59,323 nt of DNA from contig JAATFP010000005.1 in the NCBI GenBank assembly GCA_015655125.1, positions 1-59,323 on the forward strand, read 5' to 3'. The stretch comes from Chitinophagales bacterium (GTDB lineage: Bacteria > Bacteroidota > Bacteroidia > Chitinophagales > Chitinophagaceae). Every line of letters starts with the position of its first letter. The stretch's first letter is position 1. The position numbers and the translations under genes were made by a program. Positions 27,433 through 37,800 of this stretch are shown piece after piece. Below the pieces are notes generated by a model. That model saw only the letters and a list, made by a program, of their open reading frames with translations. It was not told the origin of the DNA and made no database searches.

Positions 27433-29610
27433 TTACAAGTTAATAGTGCTTTTCAATTTGATGGATCTTGAAGATCCGCCCACTAAGATATCGAAAGCAC
27501 CGTTGTCCATCACCCAATTATTTTTCACATCATTAAAATATTTGAATGCATCTTCAGAAAGTGTGATCGACACTGTTTTTTGTTCTCCCGGCGACAGTGT
27601 GATCTTCTGAAATCCTTTGAGTTCTTTTTCAGGTCTTGGCAACAGCGCTTTTTGCTGATGAATGTACAATTCCGCAATTTCCGCACCGGGAACTTTCCCG
27701 GTATTTTTGAGTGTAAATGTAACCAATGCTGTATTTCCTGCCTGGGTTATTTTCAAATCGCTATAGTCAAAAGTTGTATACGATAAACCGTGGCCAAAAG
27801 CAAATTGTGGTTCTACCTTATAAGTATCATAATAACGATAACCCACATAAATATCGTCGAGGTAATGCACGTTCAATGTTTTGGAAGTATCTCCGGGATA
27901 TTCGCCCAGGACGAATGAGGGATTATCCTGCAATTTCTTCGGAAACGTCATCGGCAATTTACCGGAAGGATTTACCTCGCCAAAAATGATCTTCGCCAGC
28001 GCGTTGCCTCCTTCAAGCCCGGCGTACCACGATTGGATGATCGCCGGAGTTTTATCAACCCATTGCGTCATATCAATTGCACCGCCGCCCATCAACACCA
28101 CCACTGTTTTCGGATTTGCTTTCTGCACAGCCTTGATTAATTCATCCTGACCGAAAGGCATGTTCATATCGGCCTTGTCGATATCTTCTGCATCATATGC
28201 ATTGTCCGACCAAACGCTGTAGTTGTAGCCATGTGTCCAGCCGCCAACAAAAACAACTACATCAGATTTTGATGCGGCCGCAACTGCTTCATCGATGAGT
28301 TTCTGGTCGGGGCCGGCACCACGTACAATATTGTATCCTTGCGCATAATTGATCTTTATCTTATTTCCGGCAATATTCTTCAATCCCGCCAGCGGCGTGA
28401 TTTCATAAAATGCCCGCACCTGCGAACTTCCGCCGCCCATAGATTGTTTACGATCGGCGTTAAATCCGATCACAGCAATGGATTTGATATTTTTATTGAG
28501 AGGCAAAATGTTGTTTTCATTTTTCAGCAATACAATTCCTTCCTCTGCAACCTTCAACGCGGTTTGCTGATGCGCCTTTGTATTGTATTCGCCTTTTTTT
28601 GCCTGGCCGTCGATCATGCCGGTTTTGAACATCACATACAATATGCGTCGCACTTTTTCATCCAGTAAATATTCAGGAAGCTTGTTTGCTTTTATAAGTG
28701 CCGCCACGGTATCGCCCAACTTAAATTTTCCGTAATCCGGATTAGGCAACATGCCGAGATCAGTACCCATTTCAAGATCCATTCCGTTCCAGAATGCCTG
28801 GGCAGTATTGTGAACAGCGTCCCAGTCGCTCATCACCAACCCTTTAAAACCCCATTCTTTTTTCAGCACCTGGTTAAGCAGGTAATTGCTGTGCGAGACC
28901 CACTGACCACGAAATTTGTTATAAGAGCTCATCAGCGTATTTACACCGCCTTCCTGCACCGCGGCTTTGAAGCCCGGCATGTATATTTCGCGCAACGCGC
29001 GCTCACTCATTTCTACATTTATTGTAAATCTTTTGGATTCCTGATTGTTTGCAAGATAATGTTTCACACAAGCCGATACGCCCTGGTCCTGCACGCCTTT
29101 GATATAACCAACACACATCTTTGAAACAAGAAACGGATCCTCACTTTCGTATTCAAAATTGCGGCCGTTGAGCGGACTGCGGATAATGTTGATGCCCGGG
29201 CCGAGGATCACGTTCTTACCACGAAAAGCTGCTTCACTGCCAAGTACGGAACCGAAGTCATAACCCAATTGCGGGTTCCAGGTTGCTGCAAGGCAAACGC
29301 CTACGGGTAAATATGTTCCGCTGTCGAGTGAATTGTTATCGAGTACCCAATCGCGGCCATGTTCCGGACGAACACCATGTGGTCCATCTGAAGTAACTAA
29401 TTCCGGAATGCCCAGTCGCGGCACCCCCCCGGAAGTAAAAGAAGAAGACGCGTGAATCATTTTCACTTTTTCTTCGAGTGTAAGCTTACTGATCAGTGCG
29501 GCAATCTTTGCGGTGGTATCAAATTTTGCCTGACCGTTGGTTTGTAAGATGCAGAAAGTTGCGATAGCCAGCATCCATATTTTCGTGCAAAATTGTTTCT
29601 TCATCATCAT
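27433..29610 (-). CDS. GH3 beta-glucosidase, exported
   Basis: A 725-residue enzyme that should release glucose from oligosaccharides in the periplasm. A signal peptide ends near TNGQA (residue 27). The N-terminal barrel holds the nucleophile D262 in VMSDWDAVHN, and KHYLANNQE is the conserved substrate-binding segment. The second alpha/beta domain (about 360-570) and the C-terminal fibronectin III-like domain (GKVPGAEIAELYIH) are both present, so it is a full-length three-domain GH3. It is packed 2-3 bp from both neighbours, showing tight co-transcription. Confidence 0.93.
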   Translation of the reverse strand: MMMKKQFCTKIWMLAIATFCILQTNGQAKFDTTAKIAALISKLTLEEKVKMIHASSSFTSGGVPRLGIPELVTSDGPHGVRPEHGRDWVLDNNSLDSGTYLPVGVCLAATWNPQLGYDFGSVLGSEAAFRGKNVILGPGINIIRSPLNGRNFEYESEDPFLVSKMCVGYIKGVQDQGVSACVKHYLANNQESKRFTINVEMSERALREIYMPGFKAAVQEGGVNTLMSSYNKFRGQWVSHSNYLLNQVLKKEWGFKGLVMSDWDAVHNTAQAFWNGMDLEMGTDLGMLPNPDYGKFKLGDTVAALIKANKLPEYLLDEKVRRILYVMFKTGMIDGQAKKGEYNTKAHQQTALKVAEEGIVLLKNENNILPLNKNIKSIAVIGFNADRKQSMGGGSSQVRAFYEITPLAGLKNIAGNKIKINYAQGYNIVRGAGPDQKLIDEAVAAASKSDVVVFVGGWTHGYNYSVWSDNAYDAEDIDKADMNMPFGQDELIKAVQKANPKTVVVLMGGGAIDMTQWVDKTPAIIQSWYAGLEGGNALAKIIFGEVNPSGKLPMTFPKKLQDNPSFVLGEYPGDTSKTLNVHYLDDIYVGYRYYDTYKVEPQFAFGHGLSYTTFDYSDLKITQAGNTALVTFTLKNTGKVPGAEIAELYIHQQKALLPRPEKELKGFQKITLSPGEQKTVSITLSEDAFKYFNDVKNNWVMDNGAFDILVGGSSRSIKLKSTINL

Positions 29611-29612
29611 AT

Positions 29613-31382
29613 TTACAGGTTTACTTTAGCAGTATTATTTGTTTGAACGAATTGCAGGTAATTGAGATTAAAACCACCTTTTACCGCTAATACGCGGATG
29701 CGGTTCCAGCCTTTTATCAAACCAATGTTCTTTATGGAACTGGTGGTCCATTGTTGATTGGCGCCGGTGTTTGGCAATGAAAGATCTTCACCGGCAGTTT
29801 TATCATTTATGATCAGCTGCATTTTTGTGTCGTTGAGCGTAGATGCAGACCGGACGTTGACGTCGAATGTTCCGCTTTGCGGAGCGTAAACGGTGTATTG
29901 CAACCATTCGCCATCCTGTATCCAGCCTACGTTGTAGCCGTTTGAAAGAGAGTCTTTACAATCTTCAATGTCCACACCTTCGTTGCGGTAACGATGTCCG
30001 CTGTTCCAGGCTGCGTGGTTGTTGTCTTCCACCCAATAGGTGGCAGAGTCCTTGTCGTGGTAAGCGTAGCCGGCATGGCCCATATCATAATCCGCAGCAA
30101 AAAGCAATGTATTGTTTGTTACCGAAATATTTTTAAAGGGAATGGTTACACCGCTGGATGTTTGTCTTGTGATGGCGTCGGTTACGTCTTTCTTAAAAAT
30201 GTTGTTGTTGATACGGGTCGCTTCCGCATATTCCATCAGGCTTGCAAAAGCACGATCTGCCGATGGTTTCGGCCCTTTTCCTTTCCAGTAATCCAGCAAT
30301 TGCTGATAGCCTGCGGGTATCTTTATTTCCAGCGGATTGTTGAGCCCCGATTTTTTGAGAGGCCACAAAGTCCAGCCAATTTTGTTGCGTTCCACCATTT
30401 CGATGGCTTCGGTCATCCATGAATTGGAGTTCTCGCCTGATTCACCGAGCCACAGCGGCACGTTGTATTTTATGCGATAATTAAGAAATTTCTGGATGGA
30501 CCCATCTGCGGTGCTGTTCCAGTACTTGTGAAAACTAAGCACCATATTATTGTCCCATAAGGGGAAGATTCCTTCGTAGTTGTTACCCCAGCAATTCCCT
30601 TCAATAATGAGTATATGCTTTTTGTCTATCTTCCGGATAGCGATGGTCAGCTCCTGGTATAATTGACGCAAGGGTTTGTTTTCAGTTTCTGAGCAGCCAT
30701 TTTTATCTGCCGCATTTTTAAAACCGTAATTGGGTTCATTGATCAGGTCATAACCGCCGATCCACTCTTCGTTCTTGTAACGTATTGCCAGTTTTTTCCA
30801 AAGTTCGACTGTCTTTTGCTTATTCGCTTCGCTTGTCCATAGATAGGCCTTAGAAGTATCGCGATCAGAGATGGCAATATCGTTGCCTTGCCCTCCCGGG
30901 GCTGCGTGCAGATCGAGGATGAGATAGATCCTGTTTGCCTTGCACCAACTGAGCAGGCTGTCCGTCATACGGAAACCTTTTTCGAGCCAGGTATTTTTCC
31001 CGGCTACAGGTTCTTCTTCTATCGGTAAAGTAAAAAGATTGTAGTGAAGTGGTAAACGTATTGAATTAAATCCCCATTTTGCCATGGAATCCACATCGGC
31101 ACGCGTGCAGTGGTTTGCAAACCATGCATCGTAAAATTTTTGTGTATTAGTTTCACCAACCAGTGCCGTTATTTTTTTTCTGATGTCGCGCTGGTTATTG
31201 GCAAAGCCTGAAAGTTGCATCATGTAAGGTTCCTGGAGCATCCAGCCCCCTAATCCTACGCCACGAAAGATAACCTCATTGCCTTTTCCGTCCACAATAC
31301 GTTGCCCAACGGCCCGTAGAAACCCCTGGCCCTGTAAGGCGATGCTCACGAATAAGAATACAAGGCTAATATAATAACGCAT
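29613..31382 (-). CDS. GH5-type glucanase with C-terminal CBM6-like module
   Basis: A 589-residue exported enzyme with a signal peptide of about 18 residues. The TIM barrel has acid/base E216 in YDLINEPNYG and nucleophile E314 in WLGESGENS, the usual GH5 pair. From about residue 415 to the end lies a jelly roll with YWVEDNNHAAWN, VGWIQDGEWLQYTV and GWNRIRVLAVKGGFNLNYLQ, the pattern of a CBM6-like carbohydrate-binding module. Substrate is likely a beta-glucan, judged from its neighbours. It is the first gene after the internal terminator at 31417-31440. Confidence 0.88.
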   Translation of the reverse strand: MRYYISLVFLFVSIALQGQGFLRAVGQRIVDGKGNEVIFRGVGLGGWMLQEPYMMQLSGFANNQRDIRKKITALVGETNTQKFYDAWFANHCTRADVDSMAKWGFNSIRLPLHYNLFTLPIEEEPVAGKNTWLEKGFRMTDSLLSWCKANRIYLILDLHAAPGGQGNDIAISDRDTSKAYLWTSEANKQKTVELWKKLAIRYKNEEWIGGYDLINEPNYGFKNAADKNGCSETENKPLRQLYQELTIAIRKIDKKHILIIEGNCWGNNYEGIFPLWDNNMVLSFHKYWNSTADGSIQKFLNYRIKYNVPLWLGESGENSNSWMTEAIEMVERNKIGWTLWPLKKSGLNNPLEIKIPAGYQQLLDYWKGKGPKPSADRAFASLMEYAEATRINNNIFKKDVTDAITRQTSSGVTIPFKNISVTNNTLLFAADYDMGHAGYAYHDKDSATYWVEDNNHAAWNSGHRYRNEGVDIEDCKDSLSNGYNVGWIQDGEWLQYTVYAPQSGTFDVNVRSASTLNDTKMQLIINDKTAGEDLSLPNTGANQQWTTSSIKNIGLIKGWNRIRVLAVKGGFNLNYLQFVQTNNTAKVNL

Positions 31383-31412
31383 GTTAAGGGTTATTAAAAC
31401 AGAACAGTGATT

Positions 31413-31440
31413 AAAAGGGTGGATATAATGATATCCACCC
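31413..31440 (-). terminator. Hairpin inside the PUL, possible attenuator
   Basis: On the minus strand GGGTGGATAT-CATT-ATATCCACCC is followed by TTTTAATC. The stem is perfect and the T-run short, so it probably lets some transcription pass into the GH5-GH3-GH30-GH16 genes or protects an RNA end. Confidence 0.6.
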
Positions 31441-31472
31441 TGTAAATTGCCATGATTGCCGAAGTGAGAAAA

Positions 31473-32360
31473 TTATCTGATCATTTTATAAATTCGTACA
31501 TAGTCTATAACCATGGAGGCAGGGAAGATTGTGTCATCCACGCCTTGTGCACCGCCCCAGTCTCCACCTATTGCAAGGTTGAGCAATAAGTGAAATGGTT
31601 TGTCAAACGGCCATGAAGCAAAGCCTTTCCCATCATTCACAAAAGTGAACACCAACTGATCATCGTAGTAACCCCTTATAGCGTATGGTGTCCAGTCTAC
31701 CCGATATTTATGAAACTCTGTGATGGCGGTCGGAACCGTCTTAGTAGATGTAACCTGCGTTCCGAGTACCCAATTGAATGATTTGGTGTGCGTACTGAAA
31801 TGAATCACGTTCGGATCGTACCCAACATGTTCCATGATGTCTATCTCGCCGGAATTTGGCCAATCTCCATAAGCCCACGTACCAGACGGCAACATCCAGA
31901 TGGCCGGCCATGTACCCCTGCCTGCCGGAAGCTTTGCCATAATCTCTGCCCGCCCATACAGGAAATCACCATTTGTTCCTTTGGATAATAAACGCGCGGA
32001 TGAATAATTCATACCATTTGACGATTCCTTCTTTGCCGTGATGGTAAGATAACCACCTTCAACTTTAGCATTAGAGATATCGTTGGTATAATTCTGGAGT
32101 TCATGATTCCCCCAACCGGAATTACCGAGATCATAGGTCCAGTTGGTAGAATTAGGCGCGCCGGTGTAGTCGAACTCTTCTGCCCATGCGGGAGTCGTTT
32201 CAAAAGCCCAGCCTGAATCCACAGGTGTGGTTGGTGTTGTGGTTGGCGGCGTTACCGGCGCCGTTCCTCCATATGGATCCGCTGTTTTGCTACACGACAA
32301 TACTGCAACTGATACGATCGCCAAAACTGCCAGCCACATTTTCCTGTTTATGTTTTTCAT
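31473..32360 (-). CDS. GH16 beta-1,3-glucanase-like lipoprotein
   Basis: A 295-residue lipoprotein (lipobox LSC, Cys23) with a Thr/Pro-rich linker (about 34-48). The GH16 domain starts at WAEEFDY and carries GEIDIMEHVG: E172 nucleophile, D174 and E177 acid/base. WPAIWMLP and MVIDYVRIYK are typical core segments. With a lipid anchor it is probably on the outer surface, making the first cuts in the polymer, while the second GH16 (25074-25946) may act elsewhere. It follows the SGBP gene by 20 bp. Confidence 0.92.
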   Translation of the reverse strand: MKNINRKMWLAVLAIVSVAVLSCSKTADPYGGTAPVTPPTTTPTTPVDSGWAFETTPAWAEEFDYTGAPNSTNWTYDLGNSGWGNHELQNYTNDISNAKVEGGYLTITAKKESSNGMNYSSARLLSKGTNGDFLYGRAEIMAKLPAGRGTWPAIWMLPSGTWAYGDWPNSGEIDIMEHVGYDPNVIHFSTHTKSFNWVLGTQVTSTKTVPTAITEFHKYRVDWTPYAIRGYYDDQLVFTFVNDGKGFASWPFDKPFHLLLNLAIGGDWGGAQGVDDTIFPASMVIDYVRIYKMIR

Positions 32361-32380
32361 TTCAGCAATAAATTAAAAAA

Positions 32381-33301
32381 TTAATACGAACGTAAAGTGA
32401 AAGCCCACCAACCATTGCCGCCAATATTTGTACCAACAGTGAGCAGGTCGTATCCCGGTGTACCGTCAACATGAGATTTTGCTAATACGTCATATGTGAT
32501 CGCAGTAGCAGGGCCACTTGTTACTTCGCCTCCGTTTCTTACTTTCTGAAGACCTATATGGGCTCCCAAACCAGTTACAGTCAACTGCCCGAGACCTGCG
32601 TAGCCCGCACCTTCAACAAAAGAAAAGGTGAAAGTTCCACTACCCCAGGGAGCCTGGGTGGATGTATAGTTAGAAGACGGCTGACAGGTTCCAGTATTAT
32701 CACCAAGGTATCCATCTCCAAAGAAATCTCCTTTATTATCGTATACAAACGCGCCTGTGGAATACGTAAAAGTGTACTCATCGTTGAATTCGCAAGAGCG
32801 GACCGATACGTCACCTGCCCCGCTGGCCCACCAGTTGCCTGCAGTGGGGTTTGCGTCACCTACTTTGTAGGCACCTGCCTCTGGATTGAGCTTCCATTTT
32901 TTGCCATCAGAGCCGCAGCCTGCGATGAAGCCTTTTACATTTCTCTCGCAAGCGGTAACGTCATCCTGTGCAATCACGATCTGTTTAGTAACAGAATCAA
33001 TACCACCGTGACCTAATGCAAATAACGTAATGTCGTAAGTTCCTCTTACGTCGAAACTTGTTTTTGCAGAATCTCCTCGCAACAGGTTCGTTGAGTTTCC
33101 AACGCGCCATACAGGCTGTGAAGTGGACGAAGTATTAACAAGTGTAATGTTGTTAGGATTATCTGCGCTGGGAATTGCTACGAAATCAGGTTTTGGCAGT
33201 CCACCCAATTCTCCGCCATCAGTTTTCTTACATGCAGTGAAGCAAACTGATGCTGCTGCCACAAACATTGCAATGCGGAACATGCTGAATTTATGTGTCA
33301 T
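32381..33301 (-). CDS. Surface glycan-binding-protein-like lipoprotein of the PUL
   Basis: A 306-residue lipoprotein (FTACKK, Cys24). Residues about 35-115 look like a PKD-type sandwich (NPNNITLVNTS, SFDVRGTYDITLFALGHGG). The rest is a beta-rich domain with many aromatic residues (GNWWASG, GNGWWAFTLRSY) and no catalytic motif. Its place right after susD is where SusE/SGBP proteins usually lie, so glycan binding at the cell surface is the likely role. No family beyond PKD is recognised. Start at Met7 is an alternative. Confidence 0.7.
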   Translation of the reverse strand: MTHKFSMFRIAMFVAAASVCFTACKKTDGGELGGLPKPDFVAIPSADNPNNITLVNTSSTSQPVWRVGNSTNLLRGDSAKTSFDVRGTYDITLFALGHGGIDSVTKQIVIAQDDVTACERNVKGFIAGCGSDGKKWKLNPEAGAYKVGDANPTAGNWWASGAGDVSVRSCEFNDEYTFTYSTGAFVYDNKGDFFGDGYLGDNTGTCQPSSNYTSTQAPWGSGTFTFSFVEGAGYAGLGQLTVTGLGAHIGLQKVRNGGEVTSGPATAITYDVLAKSHVDGTPGYDLLTVGTNIGGNGWWAFTLRSY

Positions 33302-33322
33302 GATAAATGTTATTTATTAAAA

Positions 33323-34834
33323 TTAATAATTTGGATTTTGTACAAGGATCGTATTGTTCATGTCGCCCAGAGGAATTGGCAGGATTTCATTTTTACCGGC
33401 AACGAAACCTGGTAAATTTGCAACTGCGCGTCCTGTGCGAACGAGATCAAAGAAACGGTGACCTTCTGTAGCAAGTTCGAGCCTGCGTTCGTTGTAAATA
33501 TTATCCAATGTTGCAGGAACAGAACTTAATCCCACACGGGCGCGTACTGCATCAAGCAATTGAAGCGCTCTTGCTGCATTTCCTCCTGAGTGTACCAATG
33601 CTTCTGCTTCCATCAGGTAAGTATCAGCAAGGCGGATTTCAATATAATCCAAAGCATAGTTTAATTCTGTTGTACCCGGCAAAGTCGTTTTATAAGACAA
33701 TTTCGGGCCATATTTTTCAATAAAATAACCTGTATTATCGGCGCCCGCTTCATAGCTGGCTCCATTAGCAGCGGCGATACTATCGATGTTCGCCAATGTA
33801 AACTTGTAACGCGGGTCAGGCTTGATTGCGGTGATTAAAGAAGGTGTTGCCGGGCAAAAACCCCAGCCCGATGCATATATAGGGCCATTGTAACCTCTTG
33901 CACCTATCATCTGAACCATCACGTTTCCTTCAAAAGCACCCCATGCACCCCAATCCTGCATAGCTTTATTGGTATGTACGATTTCGAAAATCGATTCAGC
34001 ATTAAATTTATTGGTAGGAACGAAAATGTCCGGGAAATTAGCCAGCAGATGATAACCGTAAGTGCTGGTACCGCCCGGTGTTCCATTCACATCTGCCAGT
34101 TGCGCGGCAGCGTCGGCCCATTTTTCTTCATACAAATAGACTTTACCCAACAAAGCTTTCGCGGCACCTTTGGTAACACGGCCACCTTCGGTAGCTGCAG
34201 GAACGGTATTTGGGAGTGCTGATTCTGCGATAGCTTCGGTAAGATCTTTTTCGATCTGGGCATATGCTTCGGCCGGTGTTGCCTGAGATATATTATAGAT
34301 GTCGCCCGTGGGAACCTGGCCAACAATCAATGGAACATTTTTAAACAAACGTACCAGGTCGAAATAATAATAAGCGCGCAGAAACTTAACCTCTGCGGTA
34401 AAACGAGCTTTGTCAGCGGCCGTAAGATCAGGTACCCCTTCCATTTTAGTGAGAAGAAGGTTTGCTCGCGCAATACCTGTGTAGTTACGTCCCCAAAGAT
34501 CACCCTGAGGTCCTACGGCAACGTTAACGGTAAATTTATCCCATGCGGTCCAAATCGGTTGATCCGGTCCCGGAGCGGCACCACCTGCAGCAACATCATC
34601 AGATGCAACGTTCAGGAGTCCAAGTTTACTGGAATAAGTACCTCCTGTTTCAGATCCTAACGGATCGTAAACAGATACCAGGCCTTTAAAAACCTCAGCG
34701 GCATTTTTATAGTATTGAGATTCAAGTTGTGTTTCATCCCCGGTAGGATCTACATTGAGCCAACTTTTTTTACAGCTGGTCAACAACGGCATCGCTGCTA
34801 TGCACAGGGCTATATATTTAATTGATTTTTTCAT
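33323..34834 (-). CDS. SusD/RagB-family glycan-binding lipoprotein
   Basis: A 503-residue lipoprotein (LLTSC, Cys21) of the SusD fold, which sits as a lid on the SusC channel. The N-terminal helical repeats (AEVFKGLVSVYDPLG, TAEVKFLRAYYYFDLVRLF) and the C-terminal segment (LDAVRARVG, NERRLELATEGHRFFDLVRTG) are hallmarks. It follows susC by 18 bp and precedes the SGBP-like gene by 21 bp. The ligand should be the beta-glucan that the linked enzymes cut. Confidence 0.95.
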   Translation of the reverse strand: MKKSIKYIALCIAAMPLLTSCKKSWLNVDPTGDETQLESQYYKNAAEVFKGLVSVYDPLGSETGGTYSSKLGLLNVASDDVAAGGAAPGPDQPIWTAWDKFTVNVAVGPQGDLWGRNYTGIARANLLLTKMEGVPDLTAADKARFTAEVKFLRAYYYFDLVRLFKNVPLIVGQVPTGDIYNISQATPAEAYAQIEKDLTEAIAESALPNTVPAATEGGRVTKGAAKALLGKVYLYEEKWADAAAQLADVNGTPGGTSTYGYHLLANFPDIFVPTNKFNAESIFEIVHTNKAMQDWGAWGAFEGNVMVQMIGARGYNGPIYASGWGFCPATPSLITAIKPDPRYKFTLANIDSIAAANGASYEAGADNTGYFIEKYGPKLSYKTTLPGTTELNYALDYIEIRLADTYLMEAEALVHSGGNAARALQLLDAVRARVGLSSVPATLDNIYNERRLELATEGHRFFDLVRTGRAVANLPGFVAGKNEILPIPLGDMNNTILVQNPNY

Positions 34835-34852
34835 ATCGAGAAGCGTTTAATA

Positions 34853-37800
34853 TTAAAAAGTTAAGTTTAAGCCAGCAGTGAATGAGCGGGCCTGTGGATA
34901 ATAACCGCGGTCGATTCCGTAGCTGCTACCGCCGATTTCAGGATCATAACCATTGTATTTGGTAAGTGTAACAAGGTTGTTGCCACTAACATATACCCTA
35001 ACTTTAGATAAATGGATTTTGTTCATGATAGAGCTTGGCAGTGTATAACCGATTTGCAATACCTTAATTCTGAAATAATCGCCATCTTCAAGATAGAATT
35101 TAGAAGGATTGCTGAAGTTGCCGTTTGGATCAGTTATGGAAAGACGTGGAAAATCATTAGATGTGCCAGCACCCGTCCAACGGTTCAACGCTTCAGTTGT
35201 GTAGTTGGCAGTAGGAATATCGAGCCTGCGCAGACCATTGTAAATCTGGTTACCAGCTGCTCCTTGTCCAAATAACACAACATCGAACCCTCTATAAGCC
35301 GCACTTGCTGTAAAGCCGTAAGACCAATCAGGAGTTGGATCACCGATGAAAGTACGGTCGTCCGTAGTGATCTTACCATCGCCGTTCAAATCCGCCCAAC
35401 GGAAATCTCCCGGTTTAGCATCCGGCTGAATCAAGCCACCATCTTTATTCTTGTAATTGTTAACATCCGCCTGTGTCTGAAAAATACCCATGGTCTCAAA
35501 ACCATAGAATGAACCAATCGCATGTCCAACCTGAATACGGGTTAATTCAAGCGCGCTTGACTGAAGAGTTGCACCGGTAAGAAATTCGGTACCCTGACCG
35601 ATGAAGATAACTTCGTTTTTCAGGTGAGAAACGTTTCCTTTGAATTCAAAGTTTATATCGCCCAATTTTTTGCGCCAGCCGAGTTCCAGTTCAACACCGG
35701 TATTGTTCATGCTAGCCACGTTGCCAACCGGGCTTCCTATACCGATATAACCAGGAACCGGAACATCGCGCAGCATACCGGTCGTTTTCTTTTTATACCA
35801 ATCGAACGTTACGGAAAAATCGTTCAAAACTGTCGCATCGAAACCTATATCCAGCTGACTTGTCTCTTCCCATTGGAGATCGGGATTTGATAAGTTAGCG
35901 GGGCTATTACCGAAAGTGTAATTATCGTTAGAACCGAAAGTGTAGTTTCTGCCACCTTGAACACTTGACAGGTAAGCAAAATCACGGAGGTTATCACTAC
36001 CCGTAATACCGTATGAACCACGGATTTTCAAGAAGTTAACATATTTATTCTGCGGAAAGAAGTCTTCTTTAGATGCAACCCAGCCCACAGATCCTGATGG
36101 GAAGTAACCATATTTATTATTTGAACCGAACCTGTTAGATCCATCTCTGCGGACAATACCCGTCAATAGGTATTTTTCTTTGTAATCATAGATCAAACGG
36201 CCATAAACAGAGCTAACCCTGTGCTGGTAAGCTTGTCCAACCCAACCTTTTTTAGAACTGTCAGGCAAAACCCAGTGTGTATTTTTTGCTTCGTCAAACG
36301 TATTTACTGGAAGATTCAACAAAGTCGTTCCTTGCCCGCGGGCCATATAATTATCCAGATAAGCCCCTGTTCCTACTAATACTGTGACATGGTGATCGCT
36401 AGCAATTGTTCTTGAGTAAGAAGCTGTATTTTCCCAAGTGTAATTAAGGGCACGGTTTGCTTCAGAATAGAAGGAGTTGTTATTAGTATTTTTATTAACG
36501 GTATTGTAGAAGTAATAAGGATTGAAACTTTCAGAACCCCAGAAAGCAAGTTTTGCACCGATATTCGTGCGGATCTTCAGTCCCTTAACTGGTTCAACTT
36601 CTGCATAAGCATTGCCTACAAGATTGTCTGACCAACCATAATTGCCCAAATGAGTTTTGATGTATGCCAAAGGATTTGACATTTCCTGCAACACCTGGCC
36701 AGAGATGCCATAAGGATTACCGAACCTATCTCTCACAGTTCCCAAACCATTGTTATTATTGACGTTAGGCAAGTATGGAGAACCCGGAGCGTTAATTACA
36801 TTTGGATCAGTTTCCACCGCTTTTGTTAACGGATCCAGGTTAACTACAGAACTGAGGATACCTCCATATTCTGTATTCAAGCCGCCGATACCAACACCCT
36901 TGATATGGGAATAGCCAAAATTACTACCGATAGTTAACCAATTGGTTACTTTATGTGTAAAGTTGAACCTTGCGTTGAATCTCTTGTATTGGGAGATCTC
37001 GGTGGCAACTATACCTTCCTGATTAAAAAAACCGAACGAAGAATAAAAAGTAGACTTATCTGTACCTCCGCTGATACTGATCTCGTGGTCCTGGATCCTG
37101 GCGTCGTTGTTGAACACAAGTGATTGCCAGTCTGTCCCTTTGCCTAAAGAAGCCGGATTTGCAAAAACGATACCGCCACCGCCGTTCAACGAAGCTTCGT
37201 TTCTGAGCGTTGCATACTCTGTAGCATTAAGCAAATCAAGTTTTCTCGCTGCTGCCTGTGTACCATAATAGCCATTATAGCTGATAGTTGTTCTGCCTGC
37301 ACGTCCTTTTTTGGTAGTGACAAGAATAACGCCTGCCGCAGCACGTGTACCGTAGATTGCTGCAGAAGCCGCATCTTTCAATACTTCGATAGACTCAATA
37401 TCAGAAGGGTTAAGGTAGTCGATACCGCCGATATCCACCGGAATTCCGTCTACTACATATAATGGGTCGCTTCCGTTTATTGAAGTAGTACCTCTTACAC
37501 GTAATGTGGAACTGGACCCCGGCTGCCCTGAAGTGGCTGCTATAGTAAGACCCGAAGCCCGCCCCTGCAGAAATTGCTCAACCCTCATGATCGGCTGATT
37601 GTCAAGATCACTGGCAGAAACCTTTGAGATAGAACCGGTTATCACACTTTTCTTCTGTGTACCATAACCCACTACCACCACTTCTTCCATGGCCGTAGCC
37701 GCAGAGGTTACCAATGAAATGTCGACATTACCAGAGGCATTAACTATATGCTCCTGTGTTGTCATGCCGATGTAACTGAAAATAAGCTTAGAACCCGCTT

